Under the pieces are notes generated by a model that was not told the DNA's origin, searched no databases, and was given only the letters and a program-made list of their open reading frames with translations. A program made the translations under genes and the position numbers. A stretch of 37,472 nt of DNA from a virus: IMG/VR virus record IMGVR_UViG_3300025097_000019, positions 1 to 37,472 of that record; one strand, written 5' to 3'. This document shows, one piece after another, positions 12,313 to 20,101 of the stretch (position 1 is the stretch's first letter; each line of letters starts with the position of its first letter).

Positions 12313-13193
12313 ATCTGTCCTAACTCTCTAGCGTATTGGAACATAGCTCTTTGATTTGCTTCCATTCTAGTTGCTACTCCACCAAGTCTTCTTTTTTTAG
12401 CTTTTCTATAACCTTGATGGTTTAGATATTCTTTTCCGGCACTTGCCCAGTCGTTTGCATTCATAAATCTAAGAGTTTTGGGGGTAGCTCTTGTACCGAT
12501 ATCGCCTCTATAGACTCCATCAAAGATAGCATCTTGCAGATATGGAGGCAGTGAATTAAAATGATTTGGGTCTTTGAATAAACGTTTAGCCCTATTAGAG
12601 TGTTCATCTATATCATGTTTCAACAGTTGTTCTACTTGTGGATTTGTAAGTTCTTGTCTGCCATTTAGGACTGCATCAAAATTGACTGTGTTTCCGAATA
12701 GTTTTGAGAAAATCCTTCTTGATACTGCTGTTTGTTTTGCTTTTGTTTTTCCGTTGTTGGGGTTAAGCATGGCATGTCCAACACCTATATCTATTTCCCC
12801 TTTTCTTCCTATTGGATTTGCCTTATTAACAAAGCCTTCGTTATCGATCAATTTTTGACGCATACGATCAAAAGCTGTAGGCTCTTTTTGTACAGGTGCT
12901 TGTTCTGTCACTTCTTGTTGAGGTTTGTTGATATTATCTTGGACTTGTTGAATAATTTGTTCTGGTACATCTTGCTGTTGAGCTTCTTCTATGGCTTGCT
13001 GTTTTAAAGCTGCTGTATCGCCGTTGTTGCTCTTTAGACGGTTAAAAATGTCTGTTTGAGTCCATCCTAGATAGCCTAGTAACGGAGCTAGAACCATTAT
13101 TTCTCCGATTATGAAATTGTTTAGAAAGCCTGCTTCTTTCATCATTGTTTCATCCAAGTAGTATTTAATATTTTGTTGTTTATACCAATTCAT
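12309..13193 (-). CDS. membrane-tethered muramidase, T4-lysozyme-like (GH24-type)
   Basis: A 294-aa protein likely to cut the peptidoglycan glycan chain for lysis or entry. Residues about 24-43 (FLNNFIIGEIMVLAPLLGYL) form a hydrophobic anchor after a short N terminus MNWYKQQ. A Gln-rich linker (60-105) follows, then the catalytic domain. Catalytic Glu119 sits in DNEGF and the G-[VI]-GH element in IDIGVGH at 135-140, as in T4 lysozyme. The C-terminal part has FMNANDWASAG and RMEANQRAMF, typical of phage members. The start has no clear ribosome binding site. The opposed gene with spanin features begins next to it, so the pair looks like a lysis module. The N-terminal anchor could act as a signal-anchor. 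Confidence 0.75.
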   Translation of the reverse strand: MNWYKQQNIKYYLDETMMKEAGFLNNFIIGEIMVLAPLLGYLGWTQTDIFNRLKSNNGDTAALKQQAIEEAQQQDVPEQIIQQVQDNINKPQQEVTEQAPVQKEPTAFDRMRQKLIDNEGFVNKANPIGRKGEIDIGVGHAMLNPNNGKTKAKQTAVSRRIFSKLFGNTVNFDAVLNGRQELTNPQVEQLLKHDIDEHSNRAKRLFKDPNHFNSLPPYLQDAIFDGVYRGDIGTRATPKTLRFMNANDWASAGKEYLNHQGYRKAKKRRLGGVATRMEANQRAMFQYARELGQI

Positions 13194-13239
13194 TATGCCG
13201 ATAATATATATTCGGTATATAACGGAGATATCCTTTAAA

Positions 13240-13782
13240 ATGAAAAAAATAGCACTAACATTGATAATCGCTTTAGTCCTTTGTTCTGGATGTTACGAGT
13301 TTTACTTCAACGATACGCCAGATAGCTCGATTACTCCTCAAGCAACACCAGTAGAAGATATAGGTGAGCCTATTTTTGAAGAGCCGATAACTATTGAAAA
13401 CCTTGTGGTAGACAATCGTAATAAAACAGAAAAGATAGACAGCCTTGAGAGGGTAGCAAAGCAGAAGCAAAAAGTTCTTGAAAATATCGTCGCTGAGAGC
13501 AATAAGATAAAAAATGGGGTCAATGCCATAAAAACTATAGCAAAGACCACAGAACCAACCACAAAGCCTTCTATAGAGCCTTATTTAAAGACTATTGGCG
13601 ACAGTTCTGACAAAATAAACGATTTAGTCACTAGTCCTATTGAAAACATTGTTCCTATAGACATTCCTTTTGAACCGACTCCATATAACAATATTTGGGA
13701 AAGTCCGAAGTTTTGGTTAGGTTTGATCTTTGGTCTTTTGGGAGTAGGTTTAATCGTTAAATTTACGTTTTTCAAAAATTAG
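13240..13782 (+). CDS. candidate unimolecular spanin (lipoprotein with C-terminal membrane segment)
   Basis: A 180-aa protein. The ATG at 13240 (GGAG 12 bases upstream) gives a clean lipoprotein signal: MKK, hydrophobic ALTLIIALVL, then CSGC with the lipidated Cys at 18. The -3 residue is Cys instead of the usual Leu. Residues about 50-100 are a helical, coiled-coil-like segment, followed by a Pro/Thr-rich linker. Residues 159-176 (WLGLIFGLLGVGLIVKF) are a membrane segment at the C terminus. One protein with an outer-membrane lipid anchor and an inner-membrane segment is the design of u-spanins such as phage T1 gp11, which fuse the two membranes at the end of lysis. The gene lies next to the muramidase. 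An in-frame start at 13195 is less likely. Its 3' end overlaps the opposed Nudix gene by 11 bases. Confidence 0.65.
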   Translation: MKKIALTLIIALVLCSGCYEFYFNDTPDSSITPQATPVEDIGEPIFEEPITIENLVVDNRNKTEKIDSLERVAKQKQKVLENIVAESNKIKNGVNAIKTIAKTTEPTTKPSIEPYLKTIGDSSDKINDLVTSPIENIVPIDIPFEPTPYNNIWESPKFWLGLIFGLLGVGLIVKFTFFKN

Positions 13783-14329
13783 ACATTATTCTTACAAACA
13801 TACCGCTATAAAGCCAACCTTTAGCAGACCATTTAACCGTTTCATCATCTATTAAATCAGCCACTTGTTTAGTATTTAAAACAAGTATTTCTATATCTTC
13901 AGCAGATTCATTTTTTTCGGTAGAAGGTTCTCCCTCGACTTCTGCAAAAACCATAGCCACTGTTTCGTCTGTGAGTCCTGCTGAATTGTATGTTGGAGGG
14001 CTAACGGTCAGAATCTTTTTTACCTTCATGCCTGTTTCTTCTTCGAATTCTCTTTTAGCTGTATCTTCTACTGTCTCTCCTTCATCTATAAGTCCAGCAG
14101 GGAATTCTAGAATATAATCGCCAACAGGAACTCTATATTGTTTGATTAGAACTAATCTATGAGGATCTCTCATCAAACCAACGATCATAACGGCATCGCA
14201 TCCTTCAGGTTCTGTAGTTGATCTGCTCACATAGGTCCACTTTCCTTCTTTGCCTTCATGTTCATATGTTGCTTCCATAAGGTTCAAGAACGGACGTTCT
14301 GTGATTACTTCTCGTTTAGTTGTTTTCAT
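13772..14329 (-). CDS. Nudix hydrolase, ADP-ribose pyrophosphatase type
   Basis: A 185-aa protein. The start at 14329 is chosen because AAGGATAAA precedes this ATG; a longer in-frame version would begin before it. The Nudix box is complete at about 79-101: GLIDEGE, seven residues, REFEEETGM. The segment SPPTYNSAGLTDE after the box and VPVGDYILEFPAG before it are typical of ADP-ribose pyrophosphatases (NudF family), which split ADP-ribose into AMP and ribose 5-phosphate in a Mg-dependent reaction. It lies on the same strand downstream of nadE and pncB, which links it to NAD+ turnover. Other nucleoside diphosphate substrates are possible. Confidence 0.85.
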   Translation of the reverse strand: MKTTKREVITERPFLNLMEATYEHEGKEGKWTYVSRSTTEPEGCDAVMIVGLMRDPHRLVLIKQYRVPVGDYILEFPAGLIDEGETVEDTAKREFEEETGMKVKKILTVSPPTYNSAGLTDETVAMVFAEVEGEPSTEKNESAEDIEILVLNTKQVADLIDDETVKWSAKGWLYSGMFVRIMSNF

Positions 14330-14388
14330 TTTATCCTTTATTTGAGTTTTTAACAATGGGCATCCTTCTGCCGGTACCAAATGCGACT

Positions 14389-14733
14389 TTATTTCTCATC
14401 CATTATTTTATTTGCCACAAAAGAACATAATTTAACAAATTTATCTTGAGGAAAATTCCATTTCATACGATTAATATCTTTGTGAACCCACTGAACATTG
14501 TCTTTTACATATCCTTTACTACTATCGATTCTATCTAAAGATGCAGTATTCTCATGATCCCAATCATTACCGCCTTTTGGTAAAAAAATAGGCAAATTTG
14601 ATTCCTCCGCATTTACATTCGCAAATATAAAAATGCCTTTTCCTTTTGGTTCCAAGAGCATAAATCCATCATACTTTTTCACAGTTAACATATTGTATTT
14701 TTTATTTATTATATCATTAGGATCTATCCGCAT
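14389..14733 (-). CDS. short HNH endonuclease, probably reduced
   Basis: A 114-aa protein. The start at 14733 (MRIDPND) follows TTTGGAG; a start 14 codons upstream lies in a hairpin loop and has no ribosome binding site. The C-terminal part, SLDRIDSSKGYVKDNVQWVH then KDINRMKW, is the HNH core and closely matches the C terminus of the endonuclease at 26234. The DNA-binding repeats of that protein are missing here; instead residues 10-50 are unlike any domain I know. It may be a remnant that relies on few contacts, or an inactive insert between nadE and the Nudix gene. Confidence 0.7.
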   Translation of the reverse strand: MRIDPNDIINKKYNMLTVKKYDGFMLLEPKGKGIFIFANVNAEESNLPIFLPKGGNDWDHENTASLDRIDSSKGYVKDNVQWVHKDINRMKWNFPQDKFVKLCSFVANKIMDEK

Positions 14734-14751
14734 TGTTGCTCCAAATAAAAT

Positions 14752-14799
14752 AGGGATAAAACCCGTTTCAGCCATTACTCAGAAACAGGAATTATCCCT
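14752..14799 (-). promoter_or_regulatory. long hairpin between nadE and the short HNH gene
   Basis: On the minus strand AGGGATAATTCCTGTTTC pairs with GAAACGGGTTTTATCCCT: 16 pairs, two T-T mismatches, 12-base loop. It is followed by ATTTTATTT, so it may work as a terminator or attenuator for the pncB-nadE transcript. Unlike the hairpins at 689 and 26173 it does not contain the ribosome binding site of the HNH gene. Confidence 0.55.
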
Positions 14800-14874
14800 A
14801 ACAATTTTATAGTAGTATCTCGAAGTAATGGTCGGACACTTCTATAATATTACATTGTTATCGTAAACATTCCT

Positions 14875-16596
14875 TTAACGTTTCTTAAAAACTATTGGAA
14901 CTCTTCTCGATGTACCGAACGAAACTTTTGATACTTTGATACCGGGAGCGGCTTGTCGGCGTTTGAATTCTGTACGATCAACCAACGATATCATTCTATC
15001 GTATTGAGCTTTTGCGTTTGGCGTTACAGCCCAGACTTTTACTTCTTCTGGGAGGTCATCAGTACTTATGAATTCATAGAAATCGCCGATATAACATTCG
15101 ATGTATGCATAAAGAATCGGATCTAAGATTTCGTATGGCAATAAATTGTCATCATCTTTTTGATCAGGAGCAAGTTCTGCACTTGGCGGTTTCCTTATGA
15201 TGTTAACAGGGATTAACTCTTTCTTATTTTTCTTATTGAAGTATTCAGCTAAAGCATAAACGATGGTTTTGTAAACATCATTGATAGGAGCGAATCCTCC
15301 GCACATATCTCCATAGATTGTGCAGTAGCCGACTGACAATTCAGATTTATTGCCTGTACTGAGAGGAAGCATACCAAAAGCGTTAGAAGCATGCATTACG
15401 GCTGCTCCGCGAATTCTAGCTTGCATATTTTGGTCTGCTACATCATTATAGCCTTTATAGCCTTTATCGTCTTTGATCTTGGCAAAGACTTTATTGTATT
15501 CGCTCAACAATTCTATATGTTTGATTGGAAGAAGAGAATCGTTGAATTGAAGATTCTTTTGCAATTTTTTTGCATCGTCTAAGGAGTGATCGCTACTGTG
15601 GATGCTTGGCATTCTTATTCCGTAAACATTTTCTGCTCCGATAGCATCGCAAGCTAATGCTGCAATTACGGCTGAATCGATTCCGCCAGAGCTTCCGAAA
15701 ACGACAGAGTTGAATCCGCTCTTTTTGATATAATCTCTCAATCCGAGAATGAGCATATCCCAAAGTAATCCAATCGGATCTTCTTCACTTCCCTTTACCT
15801 TCTCCATTACGTCTACATCTATATAGTGTTCGTTACCTGTCGTACAGACATGGGACGTAGATTTGATAGTTCTTTCTGCCTTATACGTAACTCTACCAGT
15901 TTCTACGATAAGACTGTGACCATCAAAAACTAGATCGTCTTGACCGCCAATTTGGTTGACATAGATCAAAGTCCCTTTCGCAAAACTTTCTCTTAACGTT
16001 TTAATTCGTTCGGCAGGCTTTCCCATAACATACGGAGAGCTATTGATGCTAATAATGTTATGAATGCCCATTTCACGATATTGAGCGAGAGGATTAGTTT
16101 TATAGTTATAATCGTCGGTATCTTTATCGTTCCAAATATCTTCGCATATTGCTAATCCCCATTTTTCTCCGTCTATTTCGACAACCGCTAATTTATTGCC
16201 AGGTTCGAAATATCGCCCTTCGTCAAACACATCGTAGAACGGTAACAGTTGTTTTTGGTATCGAGCTACAACTGTCCCGTTTTTTATAACTGCAAGCATG
16301 TTACGGAAAGGTTTACCTCGACCATTATAATTCTTGTCGATGTATCCAACAACGGTAGAGTATTGACTTCCAGCCGAGAACGTAACGATCTCTTGTAACC
16401 ATCTTAAATTCTGTTCAACAAAATCGTGGTTGTACATTAGATCTTTTACAAGGTATCCTGGAATTGAAAGTTCAGGCGTTACGACCAAACTGATAGTCGT
16501 ATCAGCACGAGCCGTTTCCATTGCAAGTTTAATTTGGTCTGTATTGCTTTGAAAATCCAAAGGCGTAGTATTGGTTTGTGCGATTACTATTTTCAT
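14875..16596 (-). CDS. nadE: glutamine-dependent NAD+ synthetase
   Basis: A 573-aa protein, full length for the two-domain type. It makes NAD+ from nicotinate adenine dinucleotide, ATP and glutamine in the cytosol. The N-terminal nitrilase-like glutaminase domain has its triad: Glu42 (TPELSIPG), Lys115 (YQKQLLPF), Cys151 (LAICEDIW). The synthetase domain has the ATP PP-loop GSSGGIDSAV at 301-310, then STGNKSELSVGY and KPPSAELAPDQKDDD. All key residues are present, so it should be active. It overlaps the end of pncB by one base (TAATG), which shows one operon. Neither domain looks truncated. Confidence 0.95.
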   Translation of the reverse strand: MKIVIAQTNTTPLDFQSNTDQIKLAMETARADTTISLVVTPELSIPGYLVKDLMYNHDFVEQNLRWLQEIVTFSAGSQYSTVVGYIDKNYNGRGKPFRNMLAVIKNGTVVARYQKQLLPFYDVFDEGRYFEPGNKLAVVEIDGEKWGLAICEDIWNDKDTDDYNYKTNPLAQYREMGIHNIISINSSPYVMGKPAERIKTLRESFAKGTLIYVNQIGGQDDLVFDGHSLIVETGRVTYKAERTIKSTSHVCTTGNEHYIDVDVMEKVKGSEEDPIGLLWDMLILGLRDYIKKSGFNSVVFGSSGGIDSAVIAALACDAIGAENVYGIRMPSIHSSDHSLDDAKKLQKNLQFNDSLLPIKHIELLSEYNKVFAKIKDDKGYKGYNDVADQNMQARIRGAAVMHASNAFGMLPLSTGNKSELSVGYCTIYGDMCGGFAPINDVYKTIVYALAEYFNKKNKKELIPVNIIRKPPSAELAPDQKDDDNLLPYEILDPILYAYIECYIGDFYEFISTDDLPEEVKVWAVTPNAKAQYDRMISLVDRTEFKRRQAAPGIKVSKVSFGTSRRVPIVFKKR

Positions 16597-17762
16597 TATT
16601 TAATTCCTAATGTAGTTTTGCAAAGTTCGATTGCTTCGATTGCTCCTGTATGTTTTCCTCTAACATCAGAAAGCTTGCATGTATTAACCCAAGGTTCTTG
16701 ACCGTTAGGTTGAGCCGCTATCATTTTAATAACTATGTTAAGAGGCTTTACTCCAACATCGTTGGAAAAATGTGTTCCGATGCCGTAACCGTCTTTAATC
16801 TTTCCTTTGCAGAATTCATGAATCCTTTTTACTTCATCGACGTTTAGTCCATCGGAGAAGATGATAGTTTTCGACAACGGATCGATTCCAAGTCTTTTGT
16901 AGTGAGCGATAGTTTTATTTGCGAAAACTATAGCATCATCGGAATCATGTCTTACTCCATCGAATAGTTTAGCATACATCATGTCAAACGATTTGAAGAA
17001 GTCATCGGTTGTGAATGTATCTGTCAATGCAATACCAAGATCGCCGTGATAGACATCAACCCATCGTCCAAGAGCGATTGAGTTAGCCATTCTGTATCCG
17101 TATTTAGCGGCGTGGAACATAATCCATTCGTGAGCTTCTGTCCCAATGGGCTTAACTCCGTAGAGGTATGCCAAAAGAACGTTACTTGTTCCAATGAAAG
17201 TTTTCGATGTTTTCAATTCGTTAACGACATAATCGTGGACTCTGAGAGAAAAGCGTCTACGACTACCGAAATCAGCGAAGTACGCTCCCATTTCTTCAAG
17301 TCTTTTGCCTTTCTTTCTGGCGATTTCTTCATAGTTGTCATTGGGCTTTTGTCCTGTCATTTCGAAATATAACTCGCTAATGAGAGACATAAGAGGAACT
17401 TCCCAATAGATTGTGCTGTACCATGGACCTTCTATGATGACGCTAAGTTCTCCAGCATCATTTTGCCATATTACTACTTCTTCTGGATTATATTTATATT
17501 TTACGAAAAAATCTATATAAGGGTTAGAAAGAAATGGGCAATTGATTTTTAACCATGCTATTTGAGAGGCATTCAAATCAGGGAGATATGCCATTTCATC
17601 TACTGCTTCTCTGAGTTTTTTTGCGAATCCTTCTGGGAAGACAGTCCCGCCTCGATTGAAGAGAGAATACTTTACATTAGCATTTGGGTATAATTTGACT
17701 ACAGCAGCACCCATTGTAATCTTGTAAAGATCATTATCTAATTTTGATGTTATTCTAGCCAT
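16596..17762 (-). CDS. pncB: nicotinate phosphoribosyltransferase
   Basis: A 388-aa protein. It joins nicotinate to phosphoribosyl pyrophosphate to give nicotinate mononucleotide, the first Preiss-Handler step of NAD+ salvage. The motifs seen are LDNDLYKITMG at the N terminus, DFGSRRRFS at 164-172, GTSNVLLA at 191-198, GTEAHEW at 207-213, GVRHDSDD and FSDGLN, all in the order of the PncB family. AGAAAGGAT precedes the ATG. It is the first gene of the minus-strand operon with nadE; the adenylyltransferase (nadD) that would link the two steps is not in this window and may come from the host. Confidence 0.92.
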   Translation of the reverse strand: MARITSKLDNDLYKITMGAAVVKLYPNANVKYSLFNRGGTVFPEGFAKKLREAVDEMAYLPDLNASQIAWLKINCPFLSNPYIDFFVKYKYNPEEVVIWQNDAGELSVIIEGPWYSTIYWEVPLMSLISELYFEMTGQKPNDNYEEIARKKGKRLEEMGAYFADFGSRRRFSLRVHDYVVNELKTSKTFIGTSNVLLAYLYGVKPIGTEAHEWIMFHAAKYGYRMANSIALGRWVDVYHGDLGIALTDTFTTDDFFKSFDMMYAKLFDGVRHDSDDAIVFANKTIAHYKRLGIDPLSKTIIFSDGLNVDEVKRIHEFCKGKIKDGYGIGTHFSNDVGVKPLNIVIKMIAAQPNGQEPWVNTCKLSDVRGKHTGAIEAIELCKTTLGIK

Positions 17763-17813
17763 TTTTCATCCTTTCTATTGTTACGTCTCGCTCCTATTGT
17801 AATTAAAATAAAA

Positions 17814-17839
17814 ATCGGGAAATTTACTCATTTCCCGAT
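17814..17839. promoter_or_regulatory. dyad 1: ATCGGGAAAT / ATTTCCCGAT
   Basis: A perfect 10-bp inverted repeat with a 6-base spacer, in the divergent region between pncB and the sigma factor. On the minus strand it lies just upstream of TACAAT, a possible -10 box for pncB, so it may be an operator. It could also be a hairpin. The 13 bases AAAATCGGGAAAT at 17811 recur at 17879. Confidence 0.6.
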
Positions 17840-17879
17840 AATCTCTATTTTTATGATTTTAAGCATAAACTTTTTGACA

Positions 17880-17910
17880 AAATCGGGAAATGTAATCTTT
17901 TTCCCGATTT
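17880..17910. promoter_or_regulatory. dyad 2: AAATCGGGAAA / TTTCCCGATTT
   Basis: A perfect 11-bp inverted repeat with a 9-base spacer and the same core as dyad 1, 66 bases further on. TTGACA stands directly before it at 17874, but no -10 box is correctly spaced. Two copies of one dyad in a divergent promoter region suggest a shared regulator of the NAD+ operon and the sigma factor gene. Confidence 0.6.
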
Positions 17911-18038
17911 CTGTTTATGATTGATTTGTTATTATATCTCTTTTTGAGTCACATCTTGGAAGTTTTTTGCATTTTTTTTAAATATGTGTATACAATTTGT
18001 CGTATATTATAGTGTAGTAAATTTGATGAACTCTTAAT

Positions 18039-18065
18039 TTGATGCAATTCCTGTCGCACTATAAT
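18039..18065 (+). promoter_or_regulatory. weak candidate promoter for the sigma factor gene
   Basis: TTGATG at 18039 and TATAAT at 18060 are 15 bases apart, which is shorter than usual. TTGCAT at 17967 with TATACA 16 bases further is an alternative. The GGAG at 18081 and ATG at 18090 follow. Confidence 0.3.
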
Positions 18066-18089
18066 ATTAACCTTATAATAGGAGACCGT

Positions 18090-18914
18090 ATGAAAGTTGA
18101 AAATATTTTTGATGTTTGGGACGTATATTTAAAAGATAGAGACGATAAAAGTAAAAACAAGTTAGTTGAACATTATTTCACATTCGTAAACAAGATTGCA
18201 ACAACATTATCTAGAAAGTTGAACGGTCATGTTTCTCAACCAGAATTAGCATCTCATGGAGTCGATGGATTGTATAAAGCTATAGAAAACTTTGATGTCA
18301 CGCGAGGCAATAAATTTGAGACATATGCTTACATTAGGATAAGGGGAGCGATGTTAGATGGACTGAGAAAAGAAGATTGGGTTCCTAGAAGTGTAAGAAT
18401 CAGAGAAAATTCAATACAAAAAGAGCAAGATAAACTTCAAAATGCTAGTGGTGAAAAAGCGAGTAGGTCAGATGCGTTAAAAGAATTGGGTATTAACGAA
18501 TTAGACTACAACAAGCATCCTGAAAAATTTCGTGCGAGATCGATCTTTAGCATAGAGTCATGCTCCAACCCAGATATAGATAATAATGACAACAAAAAAG
18601 ACTTCAACGAATATCTTGAATCTCATAAAAACTCATCGCCTGATAGTAGGATAGTGAGGATGGAATTCTTGAATAAACTTATTGGCAGAAGATTTACAAA
18701 ACTAGAAAAAAACATTGTCTACTTATATTACTACGAAGAATTGACTATGAAAGAAATAGCCAAACAACTCAAAATCTCTGAATCAAGAATTAGTCAGATC
18801 CATCAAAGCGTTTTGAAAAGACTAAAAACTAGAATAAAAATCAATCCAAATTATTTTAGTGATAATATTCTTGATATAATAGAAAAATGTAAAAATAGTA
18901 ATCCTTTGTTCTAG
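18090..18914 (+). CDS. RNA polymerase sigma factor, FliA/sigma28-like
   Basis: A 274-aa protein. The ATG at 18090 has AATAGGAGACC before it and is preferred over an in-frame ATG at 18039. Region 2 is at 51-103: ELASHGVDGLYKAIENFD, then FETYAYIRIRGAMLDGLR and DWVPRSVR, which is the signature of the FliA/WhiG group. Region 3 follows but is interrupted by an Asn/Asp-rich stretch at 155-185. Region 4 is at 202-250: LEKNIVYLYYYEELTMKEIA then ISESRISQIHQSVLKRL, a complete helix-turn-helix for the -35 box. It probably directs host RNA polymerase to a phage promoter class. The macro domain gene follows after 9 bases. Confidence 0.9.
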   Translation: MKVENIFDVWDVYLKDRDDKSKNKLVEHYFTFVNKIATTLSRKLNGHVSQPELASHGVDGLYKAIENFDVTRGNKFETYAYIRIRGAMLDGLRKEDWVPRSVRIRENSIQKEQDKLQNASGEKASRSDALKELGINELDYNKHPEKFRARSIFSIESCSNPDIDNNDNKKDFNEYLESHKNSSPDSRIVRMEFLNKLIGRRFTKLEKNIVYLYYYEELTMKEIAKQLKISESRISQIHQSVLKRLKTRIKINPNYFSDNILDIIEKCKNSNPLF

Positions 18915-18923
18915 GATATAAAA

Positions 18924-19427
18924 ATGATAAATGCTTTTGTGGGAGACATAGTTGACGTACATACAGACGTAATAGTCAATGCTGCTAATGGCATTGGTGT
19001 TATGGGGGGAGGAGTTGCAGGATCTATTCGGCGTGCTGGTGGTATAGAAATACAAAATGAAGCGAGAAGGATATGCAAAAATAAGAATAAAGAAGCTGGC
19101 GAATGTTACGTGACTGGACCCGGCGATCTGTCTACAAATAGTGTAAAATATATTTATCATGCCGTAACCATGAGATATCCTGGTGGATATACAAGTCTAA
19201 ATATAATTTCGAAAGCGATAAAAAGCGTGTTTGAGCGATTATTATTAGATGATATAAAATCTGTGGCTATGACAGCGTTGGGAACTGGAGTAGGATCTTT
19301 AGAATATTCTTTGGTTGCAAACATAATGGTAAAACATGCTAAAGAATACGATAACATACTTGAAATATACTTTGTAGACAAAAATGAAAACTTCATAAAT
19401 AAGGTTAACAGTATTCTAGAGAAATGA
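18924..19427 (+). CDS. macro domain protein (ADP-ribose binding or hydrolysing)
   Basis: A 167-aa protein made of one macro domain. It has GDIVDVHTDVIVNAANGIG at 7-25, the glycine loop MGGGVAGSIRRAGG at 27-40 and the phosphate loop TALGTGVGSLEYS at about 114-126, all expected in this fold. The Asn pair in VNAAN and the GGGV loop fit members that hydrolyse ADP-ribosyl bonds or O-acetyl-ADP-ribose. In a phage it may remove ADP-ribose marks or clear ADP-ribose derived signals. Its last 4 bases overlap the HNH gene (ATGA). Confidence 0.92.
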   Translation: MINAFVGDIVDVHTDVIVNAANGIGVMGGGVAGSIRRAGGIEIQNEARRICKNKNKEAGECYVTGPGDLSTNSVKYIYHAVTMRYPGGYTSLNIISKAIKSVFERLLLDDIKSVAMTALGTGVGSLEYSLVANIMVKHAKEYDNILEIYFVDKNENFINKVNSILEK

Positions 19428-20077
19428 CAACACAAACCAATAATAATATAATAAATAGTCCTACGCTTGTTCTAAACAAAAGCTTAGATGCTATTGGTTT
19501 TACACCTCTGTATAAAACATTAAATAAAGTATTTTCTTTTCGTGCAAAATACGTAGATAACGAAACGTTTCAACATTTGACATGGAGCGATTGGTCCGAC
19601 CTCTTTTCAATTCCCATTGAGGATGATGAATCTATTTACGGAGATTATCAATGGCTTAACGTTAATAGATTTAAAGTTAGACTTCCAAGAATTGTTGTCC
19701 TTCAAAAATACAATAAAATTCCCCACACTAGAGTTAGACTTACAAGACGAAATCTTTTAATTAGAGATGGATACAGATGTCAATATACCGCCAAAAAAGT
19801 AACTTCTAGAACTGGAACAATAGATCACATTATGCCAAAATGTCGCGGTGGATTAACTACATGGGATAATGTCGTTATCTCGACTTTTGAAGTTAATGTT
19901 GAAAAAGGAGGAAGAACTCCTGAAGAAGCAGGGCTTAAGTTGCTTAGTACTCCCAGAGAACCTCATTGGAATCCCTTATATACCTTTGGTCAAAAACTTC
20001 CAAAAGAATGGAAATATTTCGTTCGTACTGACCAGTGGAACGAATTTGGTTATTGGGACGTAGAGTTAGAACCATAG
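19424..20077 (+). CDS. HNH endonuclease lacking the zinc cysteines
   Basis: A 217-aa protein. Residues about 105-165 follow the HNH family pattern: LIRDGYRCQYTAKKVT, TIDHIMPKCRGGLTTWDNVV, then ISTFEVNVEKGGRTPEEAG. The catalytic DH pair and the second Asn are kept, but the usual CxxC knuckles that hold the structural zinc are replaced (CQYT and STFE). The N-terminal 100 residues are unlike standard homing enzymes and contain LVLNKSLDAIGFTPL, a common start in this subgroup. The start overlaps the macro domain stop. It may be a packaging- or repair-related nuclease instead of a homing enzyme. Confidence 0.75.
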   Translation: MTTQTNNNIINSPTLVLNKSLDAIGFTPLYKTLNKVFSFRAKYVDNETFQHLTWSDWSDLFSIPIEDDESIYGDYQWLNVNRFKVRLPRIVVLQKYNKIPHTRVRLTRRNLLIRDGYRCQYTAKKVTSRTGTIDHIMPKCRGGLTTWDNVVISTFEVNVEKGGRTPEEAGLKLLSTPREPHWNPLYTFGQKLPKEWKYFVRTDQWNEFGYWDVELEP

Positions 20078-20101
20078 AAGAAAACCCCCTAAAGAGAAAA
20101 A

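Noticed and set aside
17874-17900. TTGACA before dyad 2 as a sigma70 promoter.
   Set aside because: The sequence 17 bases downstream is T-rich with no -10 box.
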